In this document: positions 55,270 to 63,545 of the stretch, one piece after another
Layout of the letters: each line of letters starts with the position of its first letter
Numbering within the stretch: the first letter of the stretch is position 1
Assembly (NCBI RefSeq): GCF_002968635.1
Contig: NZ_PVBN01000001.1
Coordinates: 620,001 to 684,000 of the forward strand
Source: Neorhizobium alkalisoli
GTDB taxonomy: Bacteria > Pseudomonadota > Alphaproteobacteria > Rhizobiales > Rhizobiaceae
DNA: 64,000 nucleotides
Direction: 5' to 3'
Position numbers and translations under genes: made by a program
The notes under the pieces: model-generated
What the model was told of the DNA's origin: nothing
Seen by the model: the letters and a program-made list of their open reading frames with translations, nothing else
Databases searched by the model: none

Positions 55270-55809
55270 TTACTCCGTACCCGTTGGTTCCGTTGGGTCG
55301 CGAGCTTTGTCCGGCATCACATAGATCCCTTCGAAGCCGGAGACGAACTTCTCGAAAAGAACGGAAAATGCGTTGATATCGTCTTCTGGCCAGCCTTCGA
55401 GCACATGGGCGAGAAGCGAGCGCTTGACCGCCCGGATTTCCGCAAAAAGGCTTTCCCCCAGATCCGTCGCCACCAGCAGCGAACGCCGCCCATCCGCCTG
55501 CGAGGCGTCGCGGCGCAGGATGCCGCGGGCGACGAGGTCCGCGACCAGCCGGCTGCCGCGGGAGGGGTCGATGCGCATCGCTTCGGCGATCGCTCCCACG
55601 GTCGCTTCGCCTTCGATGCGGCGGATCACCTCCAGCACGTCGAGATGCGAGATTTCCAGCCCGGGAACTATCCTGGCGACAGCCGTTCGCCCGATGATCC
55701 GCCGGCCGATCAGAAGACGCATGCGCCCAAGCGTTTCGCCGATGCGCGTCACGTCCGCCGGTGAGGGAGGGGCTGCAGTGTCCTGTCTTTGGGCGCTTTC
55801 AGTCGTCAT
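55270..55809 (-). CDS. MarR-family transcriptional regulator
   Basis: 179 residues. Winged helix: LEISHLDVLEVIRRIEGEATVGAIAEAM, IDPSRGSRLVADLVARGIL, and the wing RRDASQADGRRSLLVATDLG. The N-terminus and the C-terminal tail form the dimer interface. Divergent from a multidrug efflux gene; an inverted repeat in the shared promoter region is the likely operator, so it should repress the pump until a ligand binds. Confidence 0.9.
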   Translation of the reverse strand: MTTESAQRQDTAAPPSPADVTRIGETLGRMRLLIGRRIIGRTAVARIVPGLEISHLDVLEVIRRIEGEATVGAIAEAMRIDPSRGSRLVADLVARGILRRDASQADGRRSLLVATDLGESLFAEIRAVKRSLLAHVLEGWPEDDINAFSVLFEKFVSGFEGIYVMPDKARDPTEPTGTE

Positions 55810-55849
55810 TGTCTGAACATATCAGAGCGTTTTCGTTCCTCCAATAGTT

Positions 55850-55869
55850 CTTTGCTGTCAGCAGCAAAG
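55850..55869. promoter_or_regulatory. Likely MarR operator
   Basis: CTTTGCTG-TCAG-CAGCAAAG, a perfect eight-base inverted repeat in the MarR-MFS intergenic region. A weaker related site, TGCTG-AAAG-CAG, overlaps the MFS promoter at 55887-55898. Confidence 0.6.
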
Positions 55870-55874
55870 TGCCG

Positions 55875-55903
55875 TTGACAATTATATGCTGAAAGCAGAT
55901 AAA
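55875..55903 (+). promoter_or_regulatory. Sigma-70 promoter of the MFS gene
   Basis: TTGACA (55875-55880), 17 bases, GATAAA (55898-55903). The perfect -35 box and normal spacing make this convincing. A TGCTG/CAG motif lies in the spacer, so MarR binding would block RNA polymerase. Confidence 0.65.
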
Positions 55904-55926
55904 TTTTTTGGAATCTGGATTGTCTC

Positions 55927-57450
55927 ATGGATATGACCCGACCGGCCAGTGCGCCACTCGTTGCCAGCCACCGCCAACGGCTGGTGATCTTCTGTTTTCT
56001 CCTGACGGCGCTCTTCATGGCGACGTTGGACAATCAGATCGTTTCGACGGCCCTGCCGACCATCGCCGCTGAATTCGGTCAGCTGGAACGTTTCGGCTGG
56101 GTCGGATCCGCCTATCTTCTCGCCACCAGCGCGACCATGCCCGTCTATGGCAAGCTCGGGGATCTGTTCGGGCGAAAATACGTGATGATCGCCGCGATCG
56201 TGATCTTCACCATCGGCTCGCTGACCTGCGGTCTTGCGTGGTCGATGGATTCGCTGATCGCCTCAAGGGTGCTGCAGGGCATGGGCGGCGGCGGCATCAT
56301 GGTCTCGATCTTCTCCATCAACGCCGATCTTTTCGAGCCGCGTGAGCGGGCGAAATACCAGAGCTATTCCAGTCTGGTGATCATGGCCTCGGGAAGCGTG
56401 GGGCCGCTGCTTGGCGGCACAATGAGCGAACTCTTCGGCTGGCGCTCGATCTTTCTGATCAACCTGCCGATCGGCATCATCGCCCTGACCGGCATCATGT
56501 TGCTTCTGCCCTATCGCCGTCCCGTCCGCAGGCCGAAGATCGATTACATAGGCGCGATCCTGCTAGCAGCGACCGTCACGAGCTTTGTGGCATGGGCAGA
56601 CAGCGTCACGCTGTTCGGCTCGCTGCTTGCGTGGCAGTCCTTGGTTATCGTGGCGTTCGGCATGCTCTGTGCCGCTCTCTGGATCTTCGTCGAGTCCCGT
56701 GTGCCCGAGCCGATCGTGCCGTTGAAGCTTTTCCGTGATTCGACCTTTTCCCTGTTCCTGATCATCGCCTTCTGTTCCGGCGGCATCGCGATCGGCATGG
56801 TCAACTATTTTGCGCTCTTCCTGCAGACAACGACCGGGCTTTCGCCATCGAGTGCGGGACTGTTCTTCATCGGTGCGACCTCCGGCATCGTCATCGGCTC
56901 CATATCTGCAGGCCGGCTGATCTCCATCACCGGCCGCTACAAGCCGTTCACGGTCGCGGGGTTGACGCTGAACATCGTCGCCCTCTTCCTCTTTTCGCAA
57001 CTGACGGCCGGAACGCCTCTGCCGGTGATTTTTGGCCTGATGTTCCTGCAGGGCCTTGCGATCGGCTTCGGCCAGCAGGCTCCGATCATCGGCGTGCAGA
57101 ACTCGGCTCCGCGTGACGATGTCGGCGCGGCGACCGGTGCCGTGACCCTGATGCGCATGGCCGGGGCTTCGATTGCGATTTCGCTCTATGGCGCCATCAT
57201 CGCTGCGGGACTGCGCGGGGTGGAGACCGACATCCCGGGCGTTACCGACATAGGCTCGCTGACGCCGCAAATGCTCATGGATCTTCCGGATGCTGCCCGC
57301 CTTGCCGTGCAGCATCTGTATGCCGGGGCCTTCACATCCGTGTTCACGACGGCGACGATAATTGCCGTGACGGGTCTGCTGGCCGGTCTTCTCCTGAAGC
57401 CTGTTCGTCTTCCCCCGGCGAGGCCGGCCGACAAGCCCGACGTAAGGTGA
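55927..57450 (+). CDS. MFS drug/proton antiporter, DHA2 (EmrB/QacA) family
   Basis: 507 residues, 14 predicted helices. Motif D1 near helix 1 (LDNQIVSTALPTIAAEFG), motif A (GKLGDLFGRKYV) and motif C (VGPLLGGTMSELFGWRSIFLIN) define the DHA2 group. Exports toxic compounds with proton uptake across the inner membrane. The 117-base region shared with the MarR gene holds promoter and operators. Substrate unknown; no HlyD-type partner gene is next to it. Confidence 0.94.
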   Translation: MDMTRPASAPLVASHRQRLVIFCFLLTALFMATLDNQIVSTALPTIAAEFGQLERFGWVGSAYLLATSATMPVYGKLGDLFGRKYVMIAAIVIFTIGSLTCGLAWSMDSLIASRVLQGMGGGGIMVSIFSINADLFEPRERAKYQSYSSLVIMASGSVGPLLGGTMSELFGWRSIFLINLPIGIIALTGIMLLLPYRRPVRRPKIDYIGAILLAATVTSFVAWADSVTLFGSLLAWQSLVIVAFGMLCAALWIFVESRVPEPIVPLKLFRDSTFSLFLIIAFCSGGIAIGMVNYFALFLQTTTGLSPSSAGLFFIGATSGIVIGSISAGRLISITGRYKPFTVAGLTLNIVALFLFSQLTAGTPLPVIFGLMFLQGLAIGFGQQAPIIGVQNSAPRDDVGAATGAVTLMRMAGASIAISLYGAIIAAGLRGVETDIPGVTDIGSLTPQMLMDLPDAARLAVQHLYAGAFTSVFTTATIIAVTGLLAGLLLKPVRLPPARPADKPDVR

Positions 57451-57493
57451 CGCTCATCTGGCGGCGCGCCATTTTTGCCCTATCTTCAAGGAC

Positions 57494-58504
57494 ATGAAAC
57501 CAGAGGCCCTGCTTCATCCCACCCCGGCCGGGCTCTTCTGCCCCATCGGCCGTTTTCACGTCGATCCGGTACGTCCCGTCGAGCGGGCTTTGATCACGCA
57601 TGGCCATTCCGATCATGCCCGAGCCGGCCACTCGAAGGTTCTGGCGACGCGTCAGACCCTCGATATCATGCGGATACGTTACGGCGAGGGTTTCGCCGGA
57701 TCGGAACAGGCCGCCGCCTTCGGAGAAGAAATCGACATCGAAGGCGTCAGGGTGAGCTTTCATCCGGCCGGACACGTGCTTGGCTCGGCGCAGATCGTCA
57801 TCGAGAAGGACGGCTTGCGCATCGTCGTCTCCGGTGACTACAAGCGCGGCACCGACCCCACCTGCGAACCCTTCCTGCCGGTTGCCTGCGATGTCTTCAT
57901 CACCGAGGCGACCTTCGGCCTGCCGGTCTTCCACCACCCCAATCCCAAGGAGGAGATCGCCAAGCTTCTCACCTCGCTGAAACAGTTTCCCGAGCGCAGC
58001 CATCTGATCGGCGCCTATGCGCTTGGCAAGGCGCAGCGCGTCATCCGGCTGATCCGTGATTGCGGTTATTCCGAACCGATCTTCATCCATGGCGCGCTTG
58101 CCAGACTCTGCGAATATTATACCGGCGAAGGGATAGATCTCGGCGACATCCGTCCGGCAACGATCGAAAAGAGCAGCCCCGAAGCCTTCAGGGGCGCCGT
58201 CGTCGTCGGCCCGCCATCCGCGTTCCAGGATCGATGGGCGCGGCGCTTCAACGAGCCGCTGATCGCTTTCGCCTCCGGCTGGATGATGGTGCGCCAGCGG
58301 GCGAAGCAGGGCGGGGTCGAGCTGCCGCTCGTCATTTCCGATCATTGCGACTGGCCGGAATTGCTCTCGACCATCGAGGAGATCGGACCGTCCGAGGTGT
58401 GGGTGACCCATGGCCGCGAGGAGGCTCTGGTGCGCTGGTGCGAGTTGAAGAACATCCCGGCCCGGCCGCTGCATCTCGTCGGTTACGAAGACGAGGGGGA
58501 TTGA
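57494..58504 (+). CDS. Ligase-associated DNA exonuclease (MBL/beta-CASP)
   Basis: 336 residues, metallo-beta-lactamase fold with a beta-CASP-like region. Metal motif HGHSDHARAGH (H36, H38, D40, H41), HPAGHVLGSAQIVIE, VSGDYKRG, and late ISDHCDWPELLSTIEE and WVTHGREEALV. It matches the exonuclease that goes with bacterial ATP-dependent DNA ligases (TIGR04122). Predicted DNA end processing. ATG 57494 with AAGG. The matching ligase gene follows after a repeat element. Confidence 0.92.
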   Translation: MKPEALLHPTPAGLFCPIGRFHVDPVRPVERALITHGHSDHARAGHSKVLATRQTLDIMRIRYGEGFAGSEQAAAFGEEIDIEGVRVSFHPAGHVLGSAQIVIEKDGLRIVVSGDYKRGTDPTCEPFLPVACDVFITEATFGLPVFHHPNPKEEIAKLLTSLKQFPERSHLIGAYALGKAQRVIRLIRDCGYSEPIFIHGALARLCEYYTGEGIDLGDIRPATIEKSSPEAFRGAVVVGPPSAFQDRWARRFNEPLIAFASGWMMVRQRAKQGGVELPLVISDHCDWPELLSTIEEIGPSEVWVTHGREEALVRWCELKNIPARPLHLVGYEDEGD

Positions 58505-58536
58505 TGGTGATGGTCTTTTCTGCCCGTGCCGTCGAC

Positions 58537-58716
58537 ACCCCCCTCCGCCCTGCCGGGCATCTCCCACACAAGGGGGGAGATCGGATCTGGCACGACCTTC
58601 CCGCAACAGCTGCCGTCTCGCTTGCTGCAAAGGTAACGAGGCTCAATGGGGCAATGGCGGTACCGCGAGTCGATCTCCCCACCTGTGGGGGAGATGCCCG
58701 GCAGGGCAGAGGGGGG
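58537..58716. repeat. RIME1-like inverted repeat element, second copy
   Basis: Imperfect arms of about 46 bases (58538-58583 and 58671-58716), with blocks such as CCCTGCCGGGCATCTCCC and its complement, flank about 87 bases. Sequence and size agree with the element at 34522-34695, except that the arms differ at several positions and the spacers are unrelated. Sits between exonuclease and ligase genes. Confidence 0.8.
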
Positions 58717-58757
58717 CGGACACGGCACGCCGGTTATTTTCTGCGAGGGCCAAATTC

Positions 58758-60404
58758 ATGAAAGCCTTCGCGACCCTCCTCGACAGGCTGGTGTTCACCC
58801 CCTCACGAAACGGCAAGCTGACCCTGCTTGCCGACTATTTTCGCGATACGCCCGATCCTGATCGGGGTTATGGCCTTGCCGCGCTCGCCGGCGCGCTCGA
58901 CCTGAAAAGCGTCAAGCCGGCCATGCTGCGCGAGCTGGTATTGGAGCGCATGGACCCCGTCCTCTTCCAGTATTCCTACGATTATGTCGGCGATCTCGCC
59001 GAGACCATCTCGCTTGTCTGGGACGGCACCGCGAAGGATACCATCGACGATGACCATCAGCCGCGTCTCGGCGAGGTCGTCGTCCGCATGAACTCGCTCG
59101 GGCGCACCGAAGTCCGCTCGGCCGTTCGCGATCTGCTTGACAGGCTCGATACATCGAGCCGCTTTGCGTTCCTGAAGCTCGCGACCGGGTCGCTTCGCAT
59201 CGGCGTGTCCGCCCGGCTCGCCAAGCAGGCTCTCTCCGACATGAGCGGCCCCGGCGACAACAGGAAGGACGTCACGGAAATCGAGACGTTGTGGCACGGA
59301 CTTTCCCCGCCCTACGAACCACTCTTCGCCTGGCTGGAGGGAAGGGCCGAGAAGCCGGCGCTGGCAACGCCCGCCATCTTCCATTCGGTCATGCTGGCAA
59401 ATCCCGTCGAAGCGGGCGATCTCGAAAAGCTCGATCCGCTGGACTATGCCGCCGAGTGGAAATGGGATGGCATCCGCGTCCAGATGTCGAGTTATGGCGG
59501 CACGAAGAAGCTCTATTCCCGCTCCGGCGACGATATCACCGGCGCCTTTCCCGATATCGTCGAGGCGATTAATTTCGAAGGCGTCATCGACGGCGAACTG
59601 CTGGTCGGCGGCACCGACCGGTCCAACAGCCCGACGCGAACGTTTTCCGATCTGCAGCAGCGGCTGAACCGCAAGTCGGTGACGGGCAGGATGCTGGACG
59701 AATACCCCGCCTTCGTGCGCGCTTACGACCTGCTCTTTGAGGGCGATATGGATATCCGCGCCAGATCCTTCTTCGAACGCCGCGACCGTCTGGCTGATGT
59801 CATCGAGCGCGCTCCACACGACCGGTTCGACCTCTCCCAGCTCGTGCCTTTCACCACCTGGGAGGGGCTGGACCGCCTGCGCGTGGCACCGCCCGATCCG
59901 GTCATCGAAGGGGTTATGATCAAGAAGAAGGACAGTCCCTATCAGGCCGGACGCCTCAAGGGGCCGTGGTTCAAGTGGAAGCGTGATCCCTATAATATCG
60001 ATGCGGTGATGCTTTATGCCCAGCGCGGCCATGGCAAGCGCTCGAGCTATTACTCCGATTTCACCTTCGGCGTCTGGGCCGAGACGCCGGACGGCGAAGA
60101 ACTGGTGCCGGTCGGGAAGGCCTATTTCGGCTTCACCGATGCGGAGCTTGAAGTGCTCGACAAATTCGTGCGCGACAACACGATCGACCGGTTCGGGCCT
60201 GTCAGGGCGGTGCGGGCCGAGCCCGGTTTCGGCTTCGTGCTGGAAGTCGCCTTCGAAGGCATCAACCGCTCGACCCGCCACAAATCCGGCGTCGCCATGC
60301 GCTTCCCGCGCATCGCCCGGCTAAGGCAGGACAAGCTGCCACGCGATGCCGATCGGCTTTCGACGCTGACGGCGATGTTGGATGCGAAAACGGGACCAGG
60401 CTGA
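58758..60404 (+). CDS. ATP-dependent DNA ligase
   Basis: 548 residues. N-terminal DNA-binding domain, adenylation domain with motif I EWKWDGIRVQ (lysine 235 becomes AMP-linked), motif IIIa FDLLFEGDMDIR-like YDLLFEGDMDI, motif IV EGVMIKKKDSPYQ, motif V WFKWKRDP, and a C-terminal OB fold with FEVAFEGINRSTRHKSG-like VAFEGINRSTRHKSG. It corresponds to the bacterial ligase TIGR04120, used in repair rather than replication (the NAD ligase does that). ATG 58758 with GAGGG upstream. Confidence 0.95.
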   Translation: MKAFATLLDRLVFTPSRNGKLTLLADYFRDTPDPDRGYGLAALAGALDLKSVKPAMLRELVLERMDPVLFQYSYDYVGDLAETISLVWDGTAKDTIDDDHQPRLGEVVVRMNSLGRTEVRSAVRDLLDRLDTSSRFAFLKLATGSLRIGVSARLAKQALSDMSGPGDNRKDVTEIETLWHGLSPPYEPLFAWLEGRAEKPALATPAIFHSVMLANPVEAGDLEKLDPLDYAAEWKWDGIRVQMSSYGGTKKLYSRSGDDITGAFPDIVEAINFEGVIDGELLVGGTDRSNSPTRTFSDLQQRLNRKSVTGRMLDEYPAFVRAYDLLFEGDMDIRARSFFERRDRLADVIERAPHDRFDLSQLVPFTTWEGLDRLRVAPPDPVIEGVMIKKKDSPYQAGRLKGPWFKWKRDPYNIDAVMLYAQRGHGKRSSYYSDFTFGVWAETPDGEELVPVGKAYFGFTDAELEVLDKFVRDNTIDRFGPVRAVRAEPGFGFVLEVAFEGINRSTRHKSGVAMRFPRIARLRQDKLPRDADRLSTLTAMLDAKTGPG

Positions 60405-60489
60405 TCGCCGATCTCAAATCATTGAGTGGACAGCGCCATGGCCGAGTGCTGAGATCGCACGAGGCTAACAGTTTCGGGAATCAGAAGGC

Positions 60490-61443
60490 ATGGCAGACGA
60501 TCGGGTGACTTCCTCCACGCGTTTTTCCCAGGGCGGCCCGACCCGCCGCGCACTTCTTGCTGCAACGGCAGGCCTGTCGGCGGCGACGCTCCTGCCGGCA
60601 TCGGCGAACGCGGCCGTTTTTCCCGTTCCGGAGATACTGCCACTCGAAAAGGGAGACTATGCCGAGGCCCGTCGGCGCTTCCGGACCAATCTCATCAAAA
60701 AAGGCCCGGCTCCGGAAAAATCGGAACCGCTCGGCACGCCGTCCGGCGCAAGGCGCGTTTTGTATCACGGCGGCCCGGAAGGCTCGATCGAGCTGATCGC
60801 CTGGCTTTCCCACTACGAGCCGTCGGCGAAATTGAAGCCCGCGGTTCTCTTCCTGCACGGCGGCAATGCCACCGGGGACGGGCATTGGGAGCTGATGAAA
60901 TCCTACTGGGAAGCGGGTTTCGTCGTCCTCCATCCGTCCTTCCGCGGGGAAAACGGCCAGGCGGGCAATTTTTCCGGCTTTTACGACGAGACCGCCGATG
61001 CGCTCGCGGCCGCGAACTATCTGGAATCTCTGCCCGGGATCGACAAGGGCCGCCTCTTCCTCGCGGGCCACAGCAATGGCGGCACGCTGTCACTCCTCGC
61101 CTCCATGACGCGGAAATTCCGCGCCGCCGCGCCGATTTCGGCCGGCGTCAATTCATGGCGTTTCTTCGGCCGCTACGATCGCGAAATCCGGTTCGACGCG
61201 GATGATCCGATGGAGTTCATCATGCGCTCTTCCGTCTGCTTTGGCCCAAGCCTCAAATGCCCGACCCTTCTGCTACGCGGCACGGAGGAGCGACCCTTCG
61301 ACAAGGATCACCAGCTGCTGATCGACCGAGCCCGCTCCGCCGGCGTTTCCATCGAGGCAAAACTCCTGCCCGGCAACCACAATGGCGTCGTCCCCGGCGC
61401 AGTCCTCGAAAGCATCCGCTTTTTCAACGAGGTCGCCGCTTAG
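60490..61443 (+). CDS. Tat-exported alpha/beta hydrolase
   Basis: 317 residues. The N-terminal part PTRRALLAATAGLSAATLL is a twin-arginine signal (residues 17-40). The hydrolase domain has FLHGGNATGDGHWEL, the nucleophile elbow AGHSNGGTLS, LLRGTEERPFDKDHQ (acid) and the final GNHNGVVPG histidine. It is a prolyl-oligopeptidase/dienelactone-type serine hydrolase acting in the periplasm, substrate unknown. The stop shares TTAG/TAA bases with the convergent SDR gene. Confidence 0.87.
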   Translation: MADDRVTSSTRFSQGGPTRRALLAATAGLSAATLLPASANAAVFPVPEILPLEKGDYAEARRRFRTNLIKKGPAPEKSEPLGTPSGARRVLYHGGPEGSIELIAWLSHYEPSAKLKPAVLFLHGGNATGDGHWELMKSYWEAGFVVLHPSFRGENGQAGNFSGFYDETADALAAANYLESLPGIDKGRLFLAGHSNGGTLSLLASMTRKFRAAAPISAGVNSWRFFGRYDREIRFDADDPMEFIMRSSVCFGPSLKCPTLLLRGTEERPFDKDHQLLIDRARSAGVSIEAKLLPGNHNGVVPGAVLESIRFFNEVAA

Positions 61444-62279
61444 TCGATCCGCGTATCAAGTGCCACCGTCTCCCAGGCGGCGAGGTCTTGAAGGAGCTGT
61501 TGTGCATGGGCGCGGATGGCGGCGATCGAGTCCTCGCCGAGTTGCAGGCGAAGTGGTGTCCGTTCGGCTCTGAGGGCGAGGTCTATGGCACGTGCCGCCT
61601 TGGCCGGATCACCTTCCTGCGTGCCGTCCAGGCCATGGGCGAAGTCGCGCGTGCCGCCGACGATGTCGCGATAGGCGTCCATGACCGGCATATGTTTAAG
61701 CGCGTCCGCTGCAAAACCGGTGCGGAAGGCGCCGGGCTCGACGATCAGCGCCTTGATACCGAACGGTGCGACTTCCTGCGCGAGCGCTTCGGTCATGCCT
61801 TCGAGAGCGAATTTCGATGCCGAATACGCGCTGAACCCACCGAAGGAAAGCTGGCCGCCGAGGCTTGAAATGTTGACGATCGCGCCGCTCTTCTGCGCCC
61901 GCATCTGTGGCAGAACCGCTTTCGTCGCGGCCACGGCGCCGAAGAAATTCGTTTCCATCTGGGCACGCAGTTCCGATTCCGACGTTTCTTCGATCGCGCC
62001 GACAATGCCGTAGCCGGCATTGTTGATCAGCACGTCGATGCGACCGAAGCGTGCTGTCGCCGCCTCAACCGCCGCCTCCGCGTCGCCGACAGTCGTAACG
62101 TCCAGCTTCTGCACCAGAACCCGTTCCGAGGCGGCAGCGGCCAGCGCCTCGAGTTTCGCAGGCGTGCGGGCGGTCGCGACGACGTTGTAACCCCGCTCGA
62201 CCGCGTAACGGGCGAAAGCCATGCCGAAGCCTGACGAGGCGCCGGTGATGAACCAGGTCGTGTTTGTTGTGCTGCTCAT
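61440..62279 (-). CDS. Short-chain dehydrogenase/reductase
   Basis: 279 residues, classical SDR. Cofactor motif TGASSGFG (12-19), NNAGYG, catalytic S139 region (IVNISSLGG) and Y152-x-x-x-K156 (AYSASKFA). It oxidises or reduces an unknown alcohol or ketone with NAD(P). ATG 62279. The 62280-62524 region upstream carries no supported gene and should contain its promoter. The stop codon overlaps that of the convergent hydrolase. Confidence 0.94.
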   Translation of the reverse strand: MSSTTNTTWFITGASSGFGMAFARYAVERGYNVVATARTPAKLEALAAAASERVLVQKLDVTTVGDAEAAVEAATARFGRIDVLINNAGYGIVGAIEETSESELRAQMETNFFGAVAATKAVLPQMRAQKSGAIVNISSLGGQLSFGGFSAYSASKFALEGMTEALAQEVAPFGIKALIVEPGAFRTGFAADALKHMPVMDAYRDIVGGTRDFAHGLDGTQEGDPAKAARAIDLALRAERTPLRLQLGEDSIAAIRAHAQQLLQDLAAWETVALDTRID

Positions 62280-62524
62280 GTTCCTTCTCCGCAGGTTGAT
62301 CCACTTGTCTTGCGACAGGAACAGGAGAATGCCGCAAGAGGTTGCATTCGATCATATGGTTCAGTTCGCATTGGTTGTGCGATATGTATATGAATGCGCG
62401 ATCTTCTCATCCGGCAAGGGGAGAGCTCAAATCCGTTGCCGATCTGGTGGGCCAAACTGCGCGCCTTTATCGATGTGCGGAGGCGCCTCGCATCCCGGCG
62501 GTGATGCGAGAGCCGGCGTGCGAC

Positions 62525-63409
62525 CTACCTGAAGATCAATGACTGGTGGGCTGCCGCTCCGGCGATGTTGCCGTCTCCAACCGCAAGCGCGACCGATCCC
62601 GCAGCTCTCGCAGCGTCCCCGCAGGCGAAGACGCCCGGCACGCTCGTTTCCTTGGTAAGGTCGGTCCTGATGAACGGATAGAGGCCGTCCTCCTCGAAAT
62701 CGCAGCCGAGCTGTTCGGCGATAGCGCTTGCGAGCCGGGGTTTCGGCAGCACGAAAAGCCCGGCAAAGCGGCGGGTGCGGTCATCCTCGAAGACGACGTC
62801 CGCATGGCCGTTGATCTCCTTGACCTTTGCCGTCTCGATCGAGACGCCTCGCTCATCGAGTTTCGCCTGCTGTTCGGCGTCCGGCGAAAAGCAGCCGTCG
62901 AGCATCAACGTCGTCCGCCCCCAATCCGGCAGCATCAGTGCGTGGTGCATGGAGGCTTCCGAGCTGGCGATCACGCCGATTTCGCCCTCATTGAGTTCAT
63001 ATCCATGGCAATAGGGGCAGTGGAAGGCGGAGCGTCCCCAGCGCTCGGCAAGCCCGGGAATATCCGGCAGATCGTCGGCCACTCCGATTGCCAGCACCAG
63101 CCGCCGGGCGAAAAGATGCTGCCCGTCACCGGTTCGAACGGAGAAACCTTCGCCCTGGCTTTCCGCCTCTTGCGCGCGGGAATCGAGCCATTCGACCGTC
63201 GGATAACGCAGCAGCTGGTCGCGGGCATCGGCGGCGATTGCACCGGGTGGGCGCCCGTCCTGGCCGAGAAATCCATGCGATGTCGCGGCGAACCGGTTCC
63301 GGCGCATACCTTCGTCGATCACCAGGATCCTTCTGCGGGCGCGGGCGAGCTGGAGCGCCGCCGAAAGGCCGGCATAGCTGCCGCCGACAATGATGGCATC
63401 GTAGGACAT
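62525..63409 (-). CDS. Thioredoxin-reductase-like flavoprotein
   Basis: 294 residues. FAD-binding GGSYAGLSAALQLARA, the redox-active CPYCHG (C131/C134), an NAD-binding second domain and the C-terminal FAD motif GVFACGDAARAAGSVALAVGDG. Similar to the stand-alone TrxB-like proteins that pair with small regulators in rhizobia, and lacking the N-terminal length of true TrxB. It probably reduces a thiol protein or makes hydrogen peroxide. Divergent from an Rrf2 regulator that likely controls it. Confidence 0.92.
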   Translation of the reverse strand: MSYDAIIVGGSYAGLSAALQLARARRRILVIDEGMRRNRFAATSHGFLGQDGRPPGAIAADARDQLLRYPTVEWLDSRAQEAESQGEGFSVRTGDGQHLFARRLVLAIGVADDLPDIPGLAERWGRSAFHCPYCHGYELNEGEIGVIASSEASMHHALMLPDWGRTTLMLDGCFSPDAEQQAKLDERGVSIETAKVKEINGHADVVFEDDRTRRFAGLFVLPKPRLASAIAEQLGCDFEEDGLYPFIRTDLTKETSVPGVFACGDAARAAGSVALAVGDGNIAGAAAHQSLIFR

Positions 63410-63433
63410 CGTTTAAACTCCTCGCGTTTCTTG

Positions 63434-63444
63434 TTACATCGTAA
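63434..63444. promoter_or_regulatory. Possible Rrf2 operator
   Basis: TTAC-ATC-GTAA is a perfect palindrome, followed by a GTTACAT repeat, 25 bases upstream of the flavoprotein start and in the region shared with the Rrf2 gene. A second inverted repeat, CCATCC-GCTA-GGATGG, is at 63499-63514. Confidence 0.4.
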
Positions 63445-63545
63445 GTTACATGATGCGCTCGCGTCAAGAGTTTGTAACTTTGCTTGTTGCATAAGGTTCC
63501 ATCCGCTAGGATGGGATGTGCCAATTGAAAGAAGGAGAGAGGCCG

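Noticed and set aside
62394..62504. 36-codon frame with an N-terminus resembling DUF1127 proteins (PLPIWWAKLRAF, RRRLASRR)
   Set aside because: No ribosome binding site, and the diagnostic LxDIGL part is absent; may be a relic or chance.
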